Source: Pseudorhizobium flavum (GTDB lineage: Bacteria > Pseudomonadota > Alphaproteobacteria > Rhizobiales > Rhizobiaceae). Taken from it: DNA of 64,000 nt. The first letter of the stretch is position 1, and each line of letters starts with the position of its first letter. The position numbers and the translations under genes are program-made. Below, one piece after another: positions 34,578 through 43,309 of the stretch. Where the stretch lies: the NCBI RefSeq assembly GCF_902502825.2, contig NZ_LR723670.1, positions 3,654,501-3,718,500 on the forward strand. Reading direction: 5' to 3'. The notes beneath the pieces were generated by a model, which saw only the letters and a program-made list of their open reading frames with translations, searched no databases and was not told the DNA's origin.

Positions 34578-34763
34578 CTAACGGTCCTGCTGGTAGCCTT
34601 GATGCGTGGTGTTCACCTTGCTGTTGCCCTGTTGGCCCTGCTTGCCGAAATTCTTTTCGCGTGGGTCGACGGGGCTGCCCTTGGAAAGGCTGGCGGCGGA
34701 ACGCTCGCCGGTGCCCTTGTCGCTGCGGTTCTCGTCGGGGACGGGTGGGAGTTTGCTGTTCAT
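34578..34763 (-). CDS. Small hydrophilic, probably disordered protein
   Basis: The 61-residue protein is almost wholly polar (DENRSDKGTGERSAASLSKG, then GKQGQQGNSKVNTTHQGYQQ) with no predicted helix-forming hydrophobic face. ATG 34763 has a near-perfect AGGAGG ribosome site, and a near-match EcfG promoter lies 33 bases upstream. It is transcribed opposite to the GH13 glucosidase, with the two candidate stress promoters back to back. It may protect proteins or membranes during osmotic stress or starvation, which is only an inference from composition and control. Confidence 0.75.
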   Translation of the reverse strand: MNSKLPPVPDENRSDKGTGERSAASLSKGSPVDPREKNFGKQGQQGNSKVNTTHQGYQQDR

Positions 34764-34795
34764 GACGACCTCCTGTGTAAGTAAGTCGTATGGCT

Positions 34796-34820
34796 AACAG
34801 ACAGGATGGCTCAATGTTCC
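34796..34820 (-). promoter_or_regulatory. Candidate EcfG promoter for the small-protein operon
   Basis: On the minus strand GGAAC (34820-34816) is followed after 16 bases by TGTT (34799-34796), one mismatch from the CGTT consensus. The expected transcript start leaves about 25 bases before ATG 34763, including AGGAGG. Confidence 0.5.
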
Positions 34821-34828
34821 GGCAAACG

Positions 34829-34853
34829 GGAACCGGCCCGCCAATCCTGCGTT
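34829..34853 (+). promoter_or_regulatory. EcfG promoter for the GH13 glucosidase gene
   Basis: GGAAC (34829-34833), 16 bases, CGTT (34850-34853): an exact match to the general-stress consensus. The predicted leader is about 25 bases and contains the GGAG before ATG 34885, which supports that start over the earlier ATG at 34864. Confidence 0.6.
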
Positions 34854-34884
34854 GCGGATTGTGATGTCGATATCGGAGCCGCCC

Positions 34885-36570
34885 ATGAAAGAGCTTGTCA
34901 ACAAGCCAAAAACCATCTCGATCATCGAGCGAAAATGGTGGCACGCGGCAACCGTCTACCAGATCTATCCGCGCAGCTTCTGCGACAGCAACGGCGATGG
35001 GATTGGCGACATTCCCGGCATCATCGGTCGGCTGGACTATCTGCAGTCCCTTGGCGTCACCGTTTTATGGCTGTCGCCCATCTACAAGTCGCCGATGGAC
35101 GACAACGGCTACGACATATCCGATTATCAGAACATCGCAGATGAATTCGGTACCCTCGCTGATTTCGACAAACTGGTCGCCGAGGCGCGTCAGCGCGGCA
35201 TCGGGATCCTTCTGGATCTGGTGGTCAATCATACCTCCGACGAGCACCCATGGTTCGCCGAATCCCGCAGTTCGCGCGAAAGCCGCCTGCGCAATTTCTA
35301 CATATGGCGGCCGCCGTCAGCCGATGGCGGGCCTCCCAATGATCTGACGTCGTCCTTCGGAGGTTCAGCCTGGACGCTCGATCCCCGCACCGGCGAATAT
35401 TACCTTCACCTGTTTTCCAGGCGGCAGCCGGACCTCAACTGGAAGAACCCGGAGGTCAGGTCCGAAATCTACCGCATGATGAACTGGTGGCTTGATCGAG
35501 GTATTGCCGGTTTCCGGATGGACGTGATCGACCTGATCGGCAAGGAGGTCGACGCCGGCATCACCGCAGACGGCCCGCACCTCCATGATTACCTGCAGGA
35601 AATGAACCGCGAGACATTCGGAGAGCGGGACGTTTTGACAGTCGGCGAGGCCTGGAGCGCGACGCCTGATTCCGCCCTGCTCTACTCAGGGCGGGACCGC
35701 AGGGAACTCTCCATGGTCTTCCAGTTCGAACACGTCACCCAGAGCTGGGACGAGACCCACGGCAAGTGGCGACCAAAGCCCGTCGATCTGGTGAAGCTGA
35801 AGGCCGTCCTCGGCAAGTGGCAACATGCTCTGGCAGAAGACGGCTGGAACTCCCTGTTCTGGGGCAATCATGACCTGCCGCGCGCCGTGTCACGATATGG
35901 GGATGCCACGGGATATCATGTTGAATCGGCCAAGATGCTGGCGACCGTGCTGCACCTGATGAAGGGCACGCCGTTCATCTATCAGGGGGAAGAGATCGGC
36001 ATGACGAACGTCTCCTTCACGTCCCTCGACCAATACAAGGACATCGAAACCCTCAACATGCATCGTCTGCACGTCGAGGCTGGCCTTTCGACGGAGGATT
36101 TCATCCGCGGTGCCAATGAGAGCGGCCGCGACAATGCGCGAACGCCCATGCAGTGGAGCGCCGATCCTCACGGCGGCTTCACGACCGGCTCCCCGTGGAT
36201 TGAGGTTAATCCCAACTACGCGACGCTGAATGCAGCCAGCCAGGTGGCTGACGATCGATCGATCTGGGCGCATTACCGGGAGCTGGTTTCGCTGCGCAAG
36301 CAGCATTCCGTCATTGTCTACGGTCGCTATCAGGCCTGGCTGGATCACCATCATGACGTCTTCGTCTACACGCGCACGCTGGAGGACGAGGAACTGCTGG
36401 TAATCGCCAATTTTACTCCACGCACGATTACGATCGAACTTCCGGATGAACTCCACCGACGCGGCCGTCCCCTGATCAGCAATTACTCGCCGGTTAAGGA
36501 GGTTGGGGAGACCCTTGGCCTCGCGCCTTACGAAGCTTTCGCGCTGCTCTCGTCCCGCCTCGCGTCCTAG
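34885..36570 (+). CDS. GH13 family alpha-glucosidase (oligo-1,6-glucosidase/trehalose-type)
   Basis: The 561-residue GH13 enzyme has the four conserved regions: DLVVNHTSDEHPWF, GFRMDVIDLIG with the nucleophile Asp213, LTVGEAWS with the acid/base Glu255 and WGNHDLPRAV with Asp330. The QIYPRSFCDSNGDGIGD start and the NARTPMQWS segment place it in subfamilies GH13_23/29/31, which hydrolyse alpha-1,4, alpha-1,6 or alpha,alpha-1,1 glucosidic bonds in short sugars. The preceding EcfG promoter suggests a role in osmolyte or reserve turnover under stress. The exact substrate cannot be fixed by sequence. Confidence 0.9.
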   Translation: MKELVNKPKTISIIERKWWHAATVYQIYPRSFCDSNGDGIGDIPGIIGRLDYLQSLGVTVLWLSPIYKSPMDDNGYDISDYQNIADEFGTLADFDKLVAEARQRGIGILLDLVVNHTSDEHPWFAESRSSRESRLRNFYIWRPPSADGGPPNDLTSSFGGSAWTLDPRTGEYYLHLFSRRQPDLNWKNPEVRSEIYRMMNWWLDRGIAGFRMDVIDLIGKEVDAGITADGPHLHDYLQEMNRETFGERDVLTVGEAWSATPDSALLYSGRDRRELSMVFQFEHVTQSWDETHGKWRPKPVDLVKLKAVLGKWQHALAEDGWNSLFWGNHDLPRAVSRYGDATGYHVESAKMLATVLHLMKGTPFIYQGEEIGMTNVSFTSLDQYKDIETLNMHRLHVEAGLSTEDFIRGANESGRDNARTPMQWSADPHGGFTTGSPWIEVNPNYATLNAASQVADDRSIWAHYRELVSLRKQHSVIVYGRYQAWLDHHHDVFVYTRTLEDEELLVIANFTPRTITIELPDELHRRGRPLISNYSPVKEVGETLGLAPYEAFALLSSRLAS

Positions 36571-36685
36571 GTGCACCGGAGCGACGTCCGCGCGACGCGA
36601 GCCAGCATGGGCCGCACCCTGCACCGTGCAGTTCGGGACGCTTTCGAGAGTGACAACCGGCCCAATTCTTCCTAAGTTGCGAACA

Positions 36686-36759
36686 GACGGGGGCGTCCGC
36701 TGAAGCGGGCTGAGAAGCACCCTTTGAACCTGAACCAGATCATGCTGGCGGAGGGAGTC
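36686..36759 (+). ncRNA. TPP riboswitch (THI box)
   Basis: The core has the conserved GGCTGAGA of the TPP aptamer, ACCCTTTGAACCTGA and the GCTGGCGGAGGGA 3' element, in the right order and spacing. GAC at 36686 pairs with GTC at 36757-36759 as part of the closing stem. It ends 52 bases before the thiM start. Thiamine pyrophosphate binding is expected to shut off the thiMED operon; no long terminator hairpin with T-run follows, so control may be at translation start. Confidence 0.93.
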
Positions 36760-36811
36760 GCGGGTCGAGATACCGTTGCCTTACCTCGCTGGACGAAGAA
36801 AGGCGTTTCTC

Positions 36812-37618
36812 TTGACCGATTTTCCTTCCAGTTGCGGGACATTGCTGGAGGCGCTGCGCGCAAGCAACCCGCTCATCCAATGCATCACCAATGATGTGTC
36901 GATGAACATTGCCGCGAATGTCCTTCTCGCTGCCGGCGCGTCTCCGGCCATGGTCAGCGCCGAGGAGGAGGCTGCTCAGTTTGCCCGGGTTGCAGCGGCA
37001 GTCACGATCAATATCGGCACATTGTGGGCGGCTGACGTCCCAGGCATGAAAGGTGCCGCCGGCGCGGCAAAGGAGACAGGCAAGCCTTGGGTCCTTGATC
37101 CGGTCGCCCACTATGCCACGAACTTTCGTCGCCAAGCTGTAGGCGAACTCCTTGATCTCCAGCCGACCATTGTCCGAGGAAATGCTTCGGAAATCATGGC
37201 ACTCGCTGGCCTTGAGAGCAGGGGACAAGGCGTTGACAGCCGTGACAGCAGCCTGGCGGCAGAAGCGGCGGCCGTGGATCTTGCCCGACGCTTCGCCTGC
37301 GTCGTTGCCGTCACCGGCGAGATCGATCTCGTCACGGATGGACGGCGCCGCGTTTGGATCGAGGGAGGCTCCGCGCTCATGCCGAAGGTTACCGCGCTGG
37401 GCTGCGCATTGACCTGCCTTACCGGAGCCTTCGCCGCCGTCGCGCCGGGCCGGCCGCTGGAGGCGACCGTCGCCGCCATGACGTTGTTCGCCGTTTGTGG
37501 TGAGGATGCCAGCCACCGTGCCGAGGGCCCAGGCTCCTTCCCGCCCCTGTTCCTCGATGCGCTGGCGGCGATCGGTCCGCAGAGGCTGGAATCGGAAGCA
37601 AGGATACGAGCGGAATGA
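36812..37618 (+). CDS. thiM: Hydroxyethylthiazole kinase
   Basis: The 268-residue protein matches ThiM: LIQCITNDVSMNIAANVLLA at the N terminus, the substrate loop GASPAMVSAEEEAAQF, PTIVRGNASEIMAL and the catalytic ALGCALTCLTGAF region, in which the usual Gly-Thr-Gly-Cys catalytic Cys is present. It phosphorylates 4-methyl-5-(2-hydroxyethyl)thiazole for thiamine salvage. TTG 36812 has AAGAAAGG eight bases upstream; the upstream frame is the riboswitch leader. It is the first gene of thiMED. Confidence 0.93.
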   Translation: MTDFPSSCGTLLEALRASNPLIQCITNDVSMNIAANVLLAAGASPAMVSAEEEAAQFARVAAAVTINIGTLWAADVPGMKGAAGAAKETGKPWVLDPVAHYATNFRRQAVGELLDLQPTIVRGNASEIMALAGLESRGQGVDSRDSSLAAEAAAVDLARRFACVVAVTGEIDLVTDGRRRVWIEGGSALMPKVTALGCALTCLTGAFAAVAPGRPLEATVAAMTLFAVCGEDASHRAEGPGSFPPLFLDALAAIGPQRLESEARIRAE

Positions 37619-38250
37619 AGATTTTTGACCTGTCGCTCTATGTCGTCCTCGATCCCGATCTTTGCCGCTCGGTGGGCATGGTCGAGACTGCGCGCCTTGC
37701 CGCGGAAGGCGGCGCCACCATGATACAGCTTCGAGACAAGCGCGCCGACCGGACGAGCCTGATCGAGACAGGCAAGGCGCTCAAAGCCGCCCTGGCCGGA
37801 TACGGAATAGCGCTGATCGTCAATGATGACGTAGAGGCCGCACTCGAGATCGGTGCAGACGGCGTGCATGTCGGGCAGGAAGACATGTCGGCAGCTGCGG
37901 CGCGGCTTGCCATCGGCGATCAACTGATCATTGGCCTTTCCGTCGAGACTGAACAACTAGCGCACGAGGTGGATCCGGGTATCGTCGACTATGTCGGCGT
38001 TGGGCCGGTCTTCGCCACCGGGACCAAGCCGGATCACAAGCAACCAATCGGCCTGGACGGTCTCGCCCATATCGTATCCGTCTCACCGGTTCCGGCAGTC
38101 GCGATTGGTGGACTGAAGATGGAGCATGCCGCTTCGGTCATCGCCGCTGGAGCCGCCGGCCTTGCCGTCGTCTCCGCCGTCTGCGGCACGCCCGATCCAC
38201 GCAGTGCAGCCCGTGCCCTGATCCAGGAAATAGAAAAGGCGCGGCCATGA
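37615..38250 (+). CDS. thiE: Thiamine-phosphate synthase
   Basis: The 211-residue TIM-barrel protein has the ThiE signatures GGATMIQLRDK, IVNDDVEAALEIGADGVHVGQ (quoted in part: NDDVEAALEIGADGVHVGQ) and VGPVFATGTKP, plus AIGGLKMEHAASVIAAGA. It joins HMP-PP and thiazole phosphate to thiamine phosphate. Its start overlaps the thiM stop by four bases. Confidence 0.95.
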   Translation: MKIFDLSLYVVLDPDLCRSVGMVETARLAAEGGATMIQLRDKRADRTSLIETGKALKAALAGYGIALIVNDDVEAALEIGADGVHVGQEDMSAAAARLAIGDQLIIGLSVETEQLAHEVDPGIVDYVGVGPVFATGTKPDHKQPIGLDGLAHIVSVSPVPAVAIGGLKMEHAASVIAAGAAGLAVVSAVCGTPDPRSAARALIQEIEKARP

Positions 38251-39044
38251 TTGCGAACATTCTCTCCATTGCCGGCTCCGACCCGTCCGGCGGGGCAGGC
38301 ATACAGGCCGATCTGAAGACCTTCGCGGCTCGCGGTACCTATGGAATGGCGGTCGTGACCGCCCTCACCGCGCAGAACACGAAAGGCGTCTACGGCGTCC
38401 AGATCGTTCCGGCGGGCTTCGTTGCTGATCAGATCCAGGCCGTTTTCGACGACGTCCGCGTCGATGCCGTTAAGATCGGCATGATCGCAAATGCGGACAT
38501 CGCCGAGACCGTGGCCGACATCCTGTCCCGGCAGCCCGGCGTGCCGATCGTGCTCGACCCAGTGATGATCGCCAAGGGCGGCGCCTCGCTTCTCGCAGAA
38601 CAGGCGGTCTCAGCGCTTCGGGATCGCCTCCTGCCACTTGCCACGGTGGTGACGCCGAATCTTCCCGAAGCAGCCGCCCTTCTGGGAGAGCCAGAGGCGC
38701 GGGATCGCCAAACGATGGCTGAACAGGCGGAAGCGATTAGAGCCCTCGGTGCCCGGTCCGTGCTGGTCAAGGGGGGCCATCTTCCGGAGGATGAGAGTCC
38801 CGACGTCCTTGCAAATCCCGCGGGCCTTACATGGCTTGAAGGGCGGCGGTTCCAGACCTCCAATACCCATGGGACAGGATGTACGCTTTCCAGCGCGATT
38901 GCTGCCGAACTGGGCAAGGGCAATGATGTCGTGGCCGCCGTCCGAACGGCCAAGCTGTACCTCGCATCAGCGATCGATCGTTCCAGGGAACTCGATGTGG
39001 GGTCCGGTCATGGACCCGTGCACCATCTCCATGCCACCAGCTGA
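38247..39044 (+). CDS. thiD: Hydroxymethylpyrimidine/phosphomethylpyrimidine kinase
   Basis: The 265-residue kinase has SIAGSDPSGGAGIQADLKTF, VLDPVMIAKGG, LVKGGHLPEDE and the ATP-binding NTHGTGCTLSSAIAAEL. It phosphorylates hydroxymethylpyrimidine twice, to the diphosphate used by ThiE. It overlaps thiE by four bases and completes a thiazole and pyrimidine salvage operon under the TPP riboswitch; no de novo genes (thiC, thiG, thiO) are in the window. Confidence 0.95.
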   Translation: MIANILSIAGSDPSGGAGIQADLKTFAARGTYGMAVVTALTAQNTKGVYGVQIVPAGFVADQIQAVFDDVRVDAVKIGMIANADIAETVADILSRQPGVPIVLDPVMIAKGGASLLAEQAVSALRDRLLPLATVVTPNLPEAAALLGEPEARDRQTMAEQAEAIRALGARSVLVKGGHLPEDESPDVLANPAGLTWLEGRRFQTSNTHGTGCTLSSAIAAELGKGNDVVAAVRTAKLYLASAIDRSRELDVGSGHGPVHHLHATS

Positions 39045-39098
39045 AAGCGCGGTCGGACGAAGCCTTCACTCGAATTGTTGAGAAGGTGCCGACAATCG

Positions 39099-40592
39099 CT
39101 AGCTCTTGTGCATTGTCCCCGTCGCCTGGGCATGGGTGTGCCAGGACAGCGCCTCTTCCAGGAGATGTGGCGTGTGGCCGCCGCGCGCGCAGGCGCGTTC
39201 GAAGTAGCTCATCAAAGCTTCCCGGAAACTGGGATGAACGCAGTTCTGGATGATTTCCGTTGCCCGCTCCCGTGGCGCCAGCTCACGCAGGTCGGCGAGC
39301 CCGTTCTCCGTGACGATGATGTCGACATCATGCTCGGTGTGATCGACATGCGGCACCATGGGGACGATAGACGACAGCTTGCCCTCCTTGGCGAGCGATT
39401 TCGTGACGAAGATCGACAGGAAGGCATTCCTCGCGAAGTCGCCGGATCCGCCGATGCCATTCATCATGTGCGTGCCGTTGACATGCGTCGAGTTGACATT
39501 GCCGTAGATGTCGAGTTCCAGCGCCGTATTGATGCCGATCACCCCCAGCCGGCGGATGACTTCAGGATGGTTGCTGATCTCCTGCGGCCGGAGCACCAGG
39601 TGCTCCTTGTACTTGTGGAAGTCCGCAAAGACCCGCTCGGCGCACGCAGTCGAAAGGGTGATGGACGATCCGGAGGCGAAGGCGAGCTTTCCCGCGTCGA
39701 AGAGCTCGAAGGTGCTGTCCTGCAGCACTTCACTGTACATGCGCAGGTGATGAAACGGGCCATCGGCAAGACCGGTCAGTACGGAGTTGGCAATTGTGCC
39801 GATACCAGCCTGCAGCGGTTGCAGAGTCAGGTCCAGCCTGCCTTTTTTGACCTCGTCCTCGAAGAAGCGGATGAGGTGCGAGGCGATCGCGCTGGTGTCG
39901 GCATCCTGCGGCTCTATGGTTGACGCACTGTCCTTCTCGTCAGTGACTACGATCGCGGCGATCTTGTCGGGATCAATCGGCACGAATGGGAACCCAACGC
40001 GACTGTCGCAGGTTACGACCGGGATCGGCACACGGGTTGGTCGCTTGCCGGGGAAGTAGATGTCGTGCAGGCCTTCCAGTTCAGCCGGCTGGCTGAGATT
40101 GATCTCGACGATGATCTTCTTGGCAAGAACCGCAAAGCTCGCGGAGTTACCGACCGAGGTCGAAGGAACGATGTTTCCCTCTTCGGTGATGGCAGCAGCC
40201 TCGACAATGGCATAGTCGATTGGACCGAGCTGATTGGAGCGGAGGTGCTCCACCGTTTCTGACAGATGCTGATCGATGAACATCACTTCGCCGCGGTTGA
40301 TGGCGGCGCGTAGGGTCCGATCCGCTTGGAAAGGCATGCGGCGGGCGAGTACCTTTGCCTCGGTCAGCATCCGATCGACATCGTGGCCAAGAGACGCGCC
40401 GGTGATCAGCGTAATCTTGAAGGGTTCTGTGCGGGCGCGCGCTGCCATGGCGATGGGAACTGCCTTGGCATCGCCGGCGCGGGTGAACCCGCTCATGCCG
40501 ATGATCATCCCGTCCTTGATCAGGGCTGCCGCCTCCTCCGCCGAAACGATCTTGTCAAGGAGCGCGGGGCGACGGATACGGTCGGCGATCAT
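39099..40592 (-). CDS. Acetyl-CoA hydrolase/CoA-transferase family enzyme (succinyl-CoA:acetate CoA-transferase type)
   Basis: The 497-residue protein matches the acetyl-CoA hydrolase/transferase family (Ach1, Cat1, AarC): GMIIGMSGFTRAGDAKAVP in the N domain, IVVTDEKDSAS near residue 240, NVNSTHVNGTHMMNGIGGSG (20 residues) and RNAFLSIFVTKSLAK in the C domain. Members swap CoA between succinyl-CoA and acetate or other acids. ATG 40592 is chosen because AGGA lies seven bases before it and the length is as in the family; ATG 40613 is an alternative. It is convergent with thiD and lies in the same direction as the molybdopterin oxidoreductase upstream. Role in acetate or formate-linked energy metabolism is an inference. 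Confidence 0.85.
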   Translation of the reverse strand: MIADRIRRPALLDKIVSAEEAAALIKDGMIIGMSGFTRAGDAKAVPIAMAARARTEPFKITLITGASLGHDVDRMLTEAKVLARRMPFQADRTLRAAINRGEVMFIDQHLSETVEHLRSNQLGPIDYAIVEAAAITEEGNIVPSTSVGNSASFAVLAKKIIVEINLSQPAELEGLHDIYFPGKRPTRVPIPVVTCDSRVGFPFVPIDPDKIAAIVVTDEKDSASTIEPQDADTSAIASHLIRFFEDEVKKGRLDLTLQPLQAGIGTIANSVLTGLADGPFHHLRMYSEVLQDSTFELFDAGKLAFASGSSITLSTACAERVFADFHKYKEHLVLRPQEISNHPEVIRRLGVIGINTALELDIYGNVNSTHVNGTHMMNGIGGSGDFARNAFLSIFVTKSLAKEGKLSSIVPMVPHVDHTEHDVDIIVTENGLADLRELAPRERATEIIQNCVHPSFREALMSYFERACARGGHTPHLLEEALSWHTHAQATGTMHKS

Positions 40593-40814
40593 CTTCTCAT
40601 CCTTCGATTTCATCCGGCCATTTATCGAGGGCCGGGCAGCCATGTCAAAGGCAGGCGACGACCGCCTGTCCAGGCGGCGCACCTTAGTGCCGGGAGATCT
40701 TCTGGCATTGACAAGTATCAAGGAACTGCAGCTGATCCTCCGGAGCCACCGAGGACGCCGGCAAAGCACGGCGTTCCGAGGTTCCGGAAGGTCAGGCCAT
40801 CCTGGCAACAACAG

Positions 40815-43085
40815 TCACGGCAGGATTCGAATAGGCACAGCCTTCGACGCCGGTGTCTGGGACAGCCTCTCATGGAGTGAGAGAGGGATGAGCGGGTTGA
40901 GTTCCGGATAGTAGCCTGCGACGCAACCGTCGGGCAGCTGGAAAGGCAGGACCTTCAAACCTTCCACCTTGCGCTCCCGGCCATCCTCGATATCCGTCTG
41001 CAGCCCAACCAACTGGCCCTCCTGAAGACCGAGCTTTTCCATCTCCTTTGGGTCGATCAGCAAGACATTGCGCGTCCCTTCGATGCCCCTCAGGCGGTCG
41101 CTGTAGCCGTAGATGGTCGTGTTGAACTGGTCGTTGCTGCGAAGCGTCATCAGGCGATAGCGGCCGTCCCGGTCCTCGAAGCCTGCCGCAGACAGTGCTT
41201 CCGGTACCGTAAATTCGGCCTTGCCGCTCTCCGTCTTCCAGATCCGCTCCCGCGCGCTGTTTCCCCGGTAGAAACCTCCCGGCGTGAACAGGCGCTTGTT
41301 GAAGTCGTGGAACTTGTCCGGGTAGGTCTCCTCGATCAGATCGCGGACCTTTCCATAGTCGCCCCGCCATTCATCCCACTTCACCTTCGGATTGGGGGGG
41401 AGCGTGGCCTTCGCCAAGCCGGCCACGATGGCGAGCTCTGACAATAGATGCTCGCTCGCCGGCTTGTGCTTGCCGACAGAGCCGTGGATGCAGCTCAAGC
41501 TGTCCTCCATGGAGACTGTCTGCGGCCCTCCCTCCTGCACGTCCTCCTCGCTGCGTCCGAGGCAGGGGAGGAGATAGGCGACTTCGCCATTGATTAGGTG
41601 GCTGCGGTTGAGCTTGGTGGCGATCTGCACCGTCAGGCGCATCTTCGTCCAGGCTGCCTCCATGACGTCATGATCGGGGATTGCACGCACGAAATTGCCG
41701 CCCAGGCTGACGAAGCCGCGGATGCTGCCATCGACAATTCCTTCACAAGCCTCGACGGTGTTCACACCCTTCTCGCGCGGCGGCTCGAAGTCGAACATCT
41801 CCGCAAGCTTGTCGAGCGGAACCAACTCTGGCTTTTCAGAGATGCCGACCGTCCGCTGCCCCTGGACATTGGAGTGGCCCCGGACGGGGGAGATGCCGGT
41901 GCCGTCCCGGCCGATATTGCCCTTCAGCAAGAGGAGGTTCACGAGCATGGCGATACTCTCGAAGCCGCCGACCTGCTGTGTCAGTCCCATGCCGTAAATG
42001 CCGATGACCCGTTCGGCATCCACGTAGACTTGCCCGGCGGCCTCGAGAGCTGCCCGCTCAAGCCCCGATTCCCGCTCGATCTCGTCCCAGCTGGTTGCGC
42101 GTACCGTCTCCTCGAACGCATGGAACCCGCTGGTGTGCTGCTCGACGAAATCTCGGTCGATCACGTTGCGGCCCTGCTGCTTGGCTTCGTCATCCTTGGC
42201 GAACACGTGCTTGCACATGCCCATGATGGCCGCGATGTCGCCGCCGGTCTTGACCTGATGATATTGGCAGGAGATCTGCGTCTCCTTGCCCGTCAGCATC
42301 TCCGTCGGGCTCTGCGGGTTGATCATGGTCTCCAGCCCTTTTTCGCGGACTGGGTTGAAGGTGACAATCTTGCAGCCGCGCTTGACCGCCGCCTGCAGCG
42401 GGTGAAGGAAGCGGGGACTGTTGGAGCCGGTGTTCTGACCGAAGAAGAAGATCGCGTCGCAGGTCGAGAAGTCATCGTAGACGGAGGTGCCGACGGAGGC
42501 TCCGATGACCTTCTTCAGGCCGACCGACGTGGTTTCATGACACATGTTGGAGCTGTCGGGCAGGTTGTTGTGGCCGTAGAGCCGCGCGAAAAGCGCATAG
42601 AGATAAGATGTCTCGAGACTTGCTCGGCCGGACGCGTAGAAGACCACGGACTTCGGATCGAGCGCCTTCAGCTCCTGACCAATGGCGGAAAAGGCCTCAT
42701 CCCACCCACAGGGGACATAGCGGTCACTGTCGCGATCGTAGCGCATCGGATGGGTGAGGCGGCCTTCCTGTTCGAGATCGTGGTCCTTCCAGCCGCGTAA
42801 CTCCGTAACGGTATGCTTGGCAAAGAACTCCGGCGTGCAACGGCGGGTCGTCAGCTCCCAGAGCGTCGCCTTGGCGCCGTTCTCGCAGAACTCGAAGGGG
42901 TGATGATCGGCCGGCTTCGTCCAGGCGCAGGAGACGCACATGAAGCCTCCTGGTTTGTTCTGGCGACGCAGCGTATCGGCAACCGCCGGCGAGTTCAGCT
43001 CCTTGGCGAAGATGCGAGCGATCCCTCGCACCGAACCCCAGCCTCCAGCCGGGCCATCATAATGTACGGTCTCGTTCTTCGACAT
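40815..43085 (-). CDS. FdhF/YdeP-family molybdopterin oxidoreductase
   Basis: The 756-residue protein is a large molybdopterin oxidoreductase of the FdhA/YdeP class. It has an N-terminal iron-sulfur region with GGFMCVSCAWTKP and FEFCENGAKATLW, the pterin-site DSSNMCHETTSVGLKKVIG (with a Cys in the place of the metal ligand) and GQNTGSNSPRF, and a C-terminal molydopterin dinucleotide binding domain ending with LPDGCVAGYYPELNPL. Such proteins are called formate-dehydrogenase-like (TIGR01701), but the real substrate is unknown; E. coli YdeP is linked to acid stress. ATG 43085 is used. No other formate dehydrogenase subunit is encoded nearby. Confidence 0.88.
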   Translation of the reverse strand: MSKNETVHYDGPAGGWGSVRGIARIFAKELNSPAVADTLRRQNKPGGFMCVSCAWTKPADHHPFEFCENGAKATLWELTTRRCTPEFFAKHTVTELRGWKDHDLEQEGRLTHPMRYDRDSDRYVPCGWDEAFSAIGQELKALDPKSVVFYASGRASLETSYLYALFARLYGHNNLPDSSNMCHETTSVGLKKVIGASVGTSVYDDFSTCDAIFFFGQNTGSNSPRFLHPLQAAVKRGCKIVTFNPVREKGLETMINPQSPTEMLTGKETQISCQYHQVKTGGDIAAIMGMCKHVFAKDDEAKQQGRNVIDRDFVEQHTSGFHAFEETVRATSWDEIERESGLERAALEAAGQVYVDAERVIGIYGMGLTQQVGGFESIAMLVNLLLLKGNIGRDGTGISPVRGHSNVQGQRTVGISEKPELVPLDKLAEMFDFEPPREKGVNTVEACEGIVDGSIRGFVSLGGNFVRAIPDHDVMEAAWTKMRLTVQIATKLNRSHLINGEVAYLLPCLGRSEEDVQEGGPQTVSMEDSLSCIHGSVGKHKPASEHLLSELAIVAGLAKATLPPNPKVKWDEWRGDYGKVRDLIEETYPDKFHDFNKRLFTPGGFYRGNSARERIWKTESGKAEFTVPEALSAAGFEDRDGRYRLMTLRSNDQFNTTIYGYSDRLRGIEGTRNVLLIDPKEMEKLGLQEGQLVGLQTDIEDGRERKVEGLKVLPFQLPDGCVAGYYPELNPLIPLSLHERLSQTPASKAVPIRILP

Positions 43086-43309
43086 TGGCGTCCCCAGGTG
43101 AACAGATGGAACAGAATCCACCCCGCCGACCAGTGTCGACAGGCTGAGGGGGCAACCCGAAGAAGAGCCCAAGGTTCCGCATGTCAGCGGACTGGCGCCG
43201 GGGATGCAGGTCAGACATTCGTGATCAACGGATCTGGAAGAAAGGATGCTCGCTCGGAGCAAGGCGGTTCATGGTCCGGCGGCAAGTCGAGTAGATAATC
43301 CTCGCGCTG

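Noticed and set aside
41598..42800. 400-codon open frame on the plus strand
   Set aside because: It is antisense to the molybdopterin oxidoreductase, is Arg/His/Asp-rich in an unnatural way, and has no family motifs.
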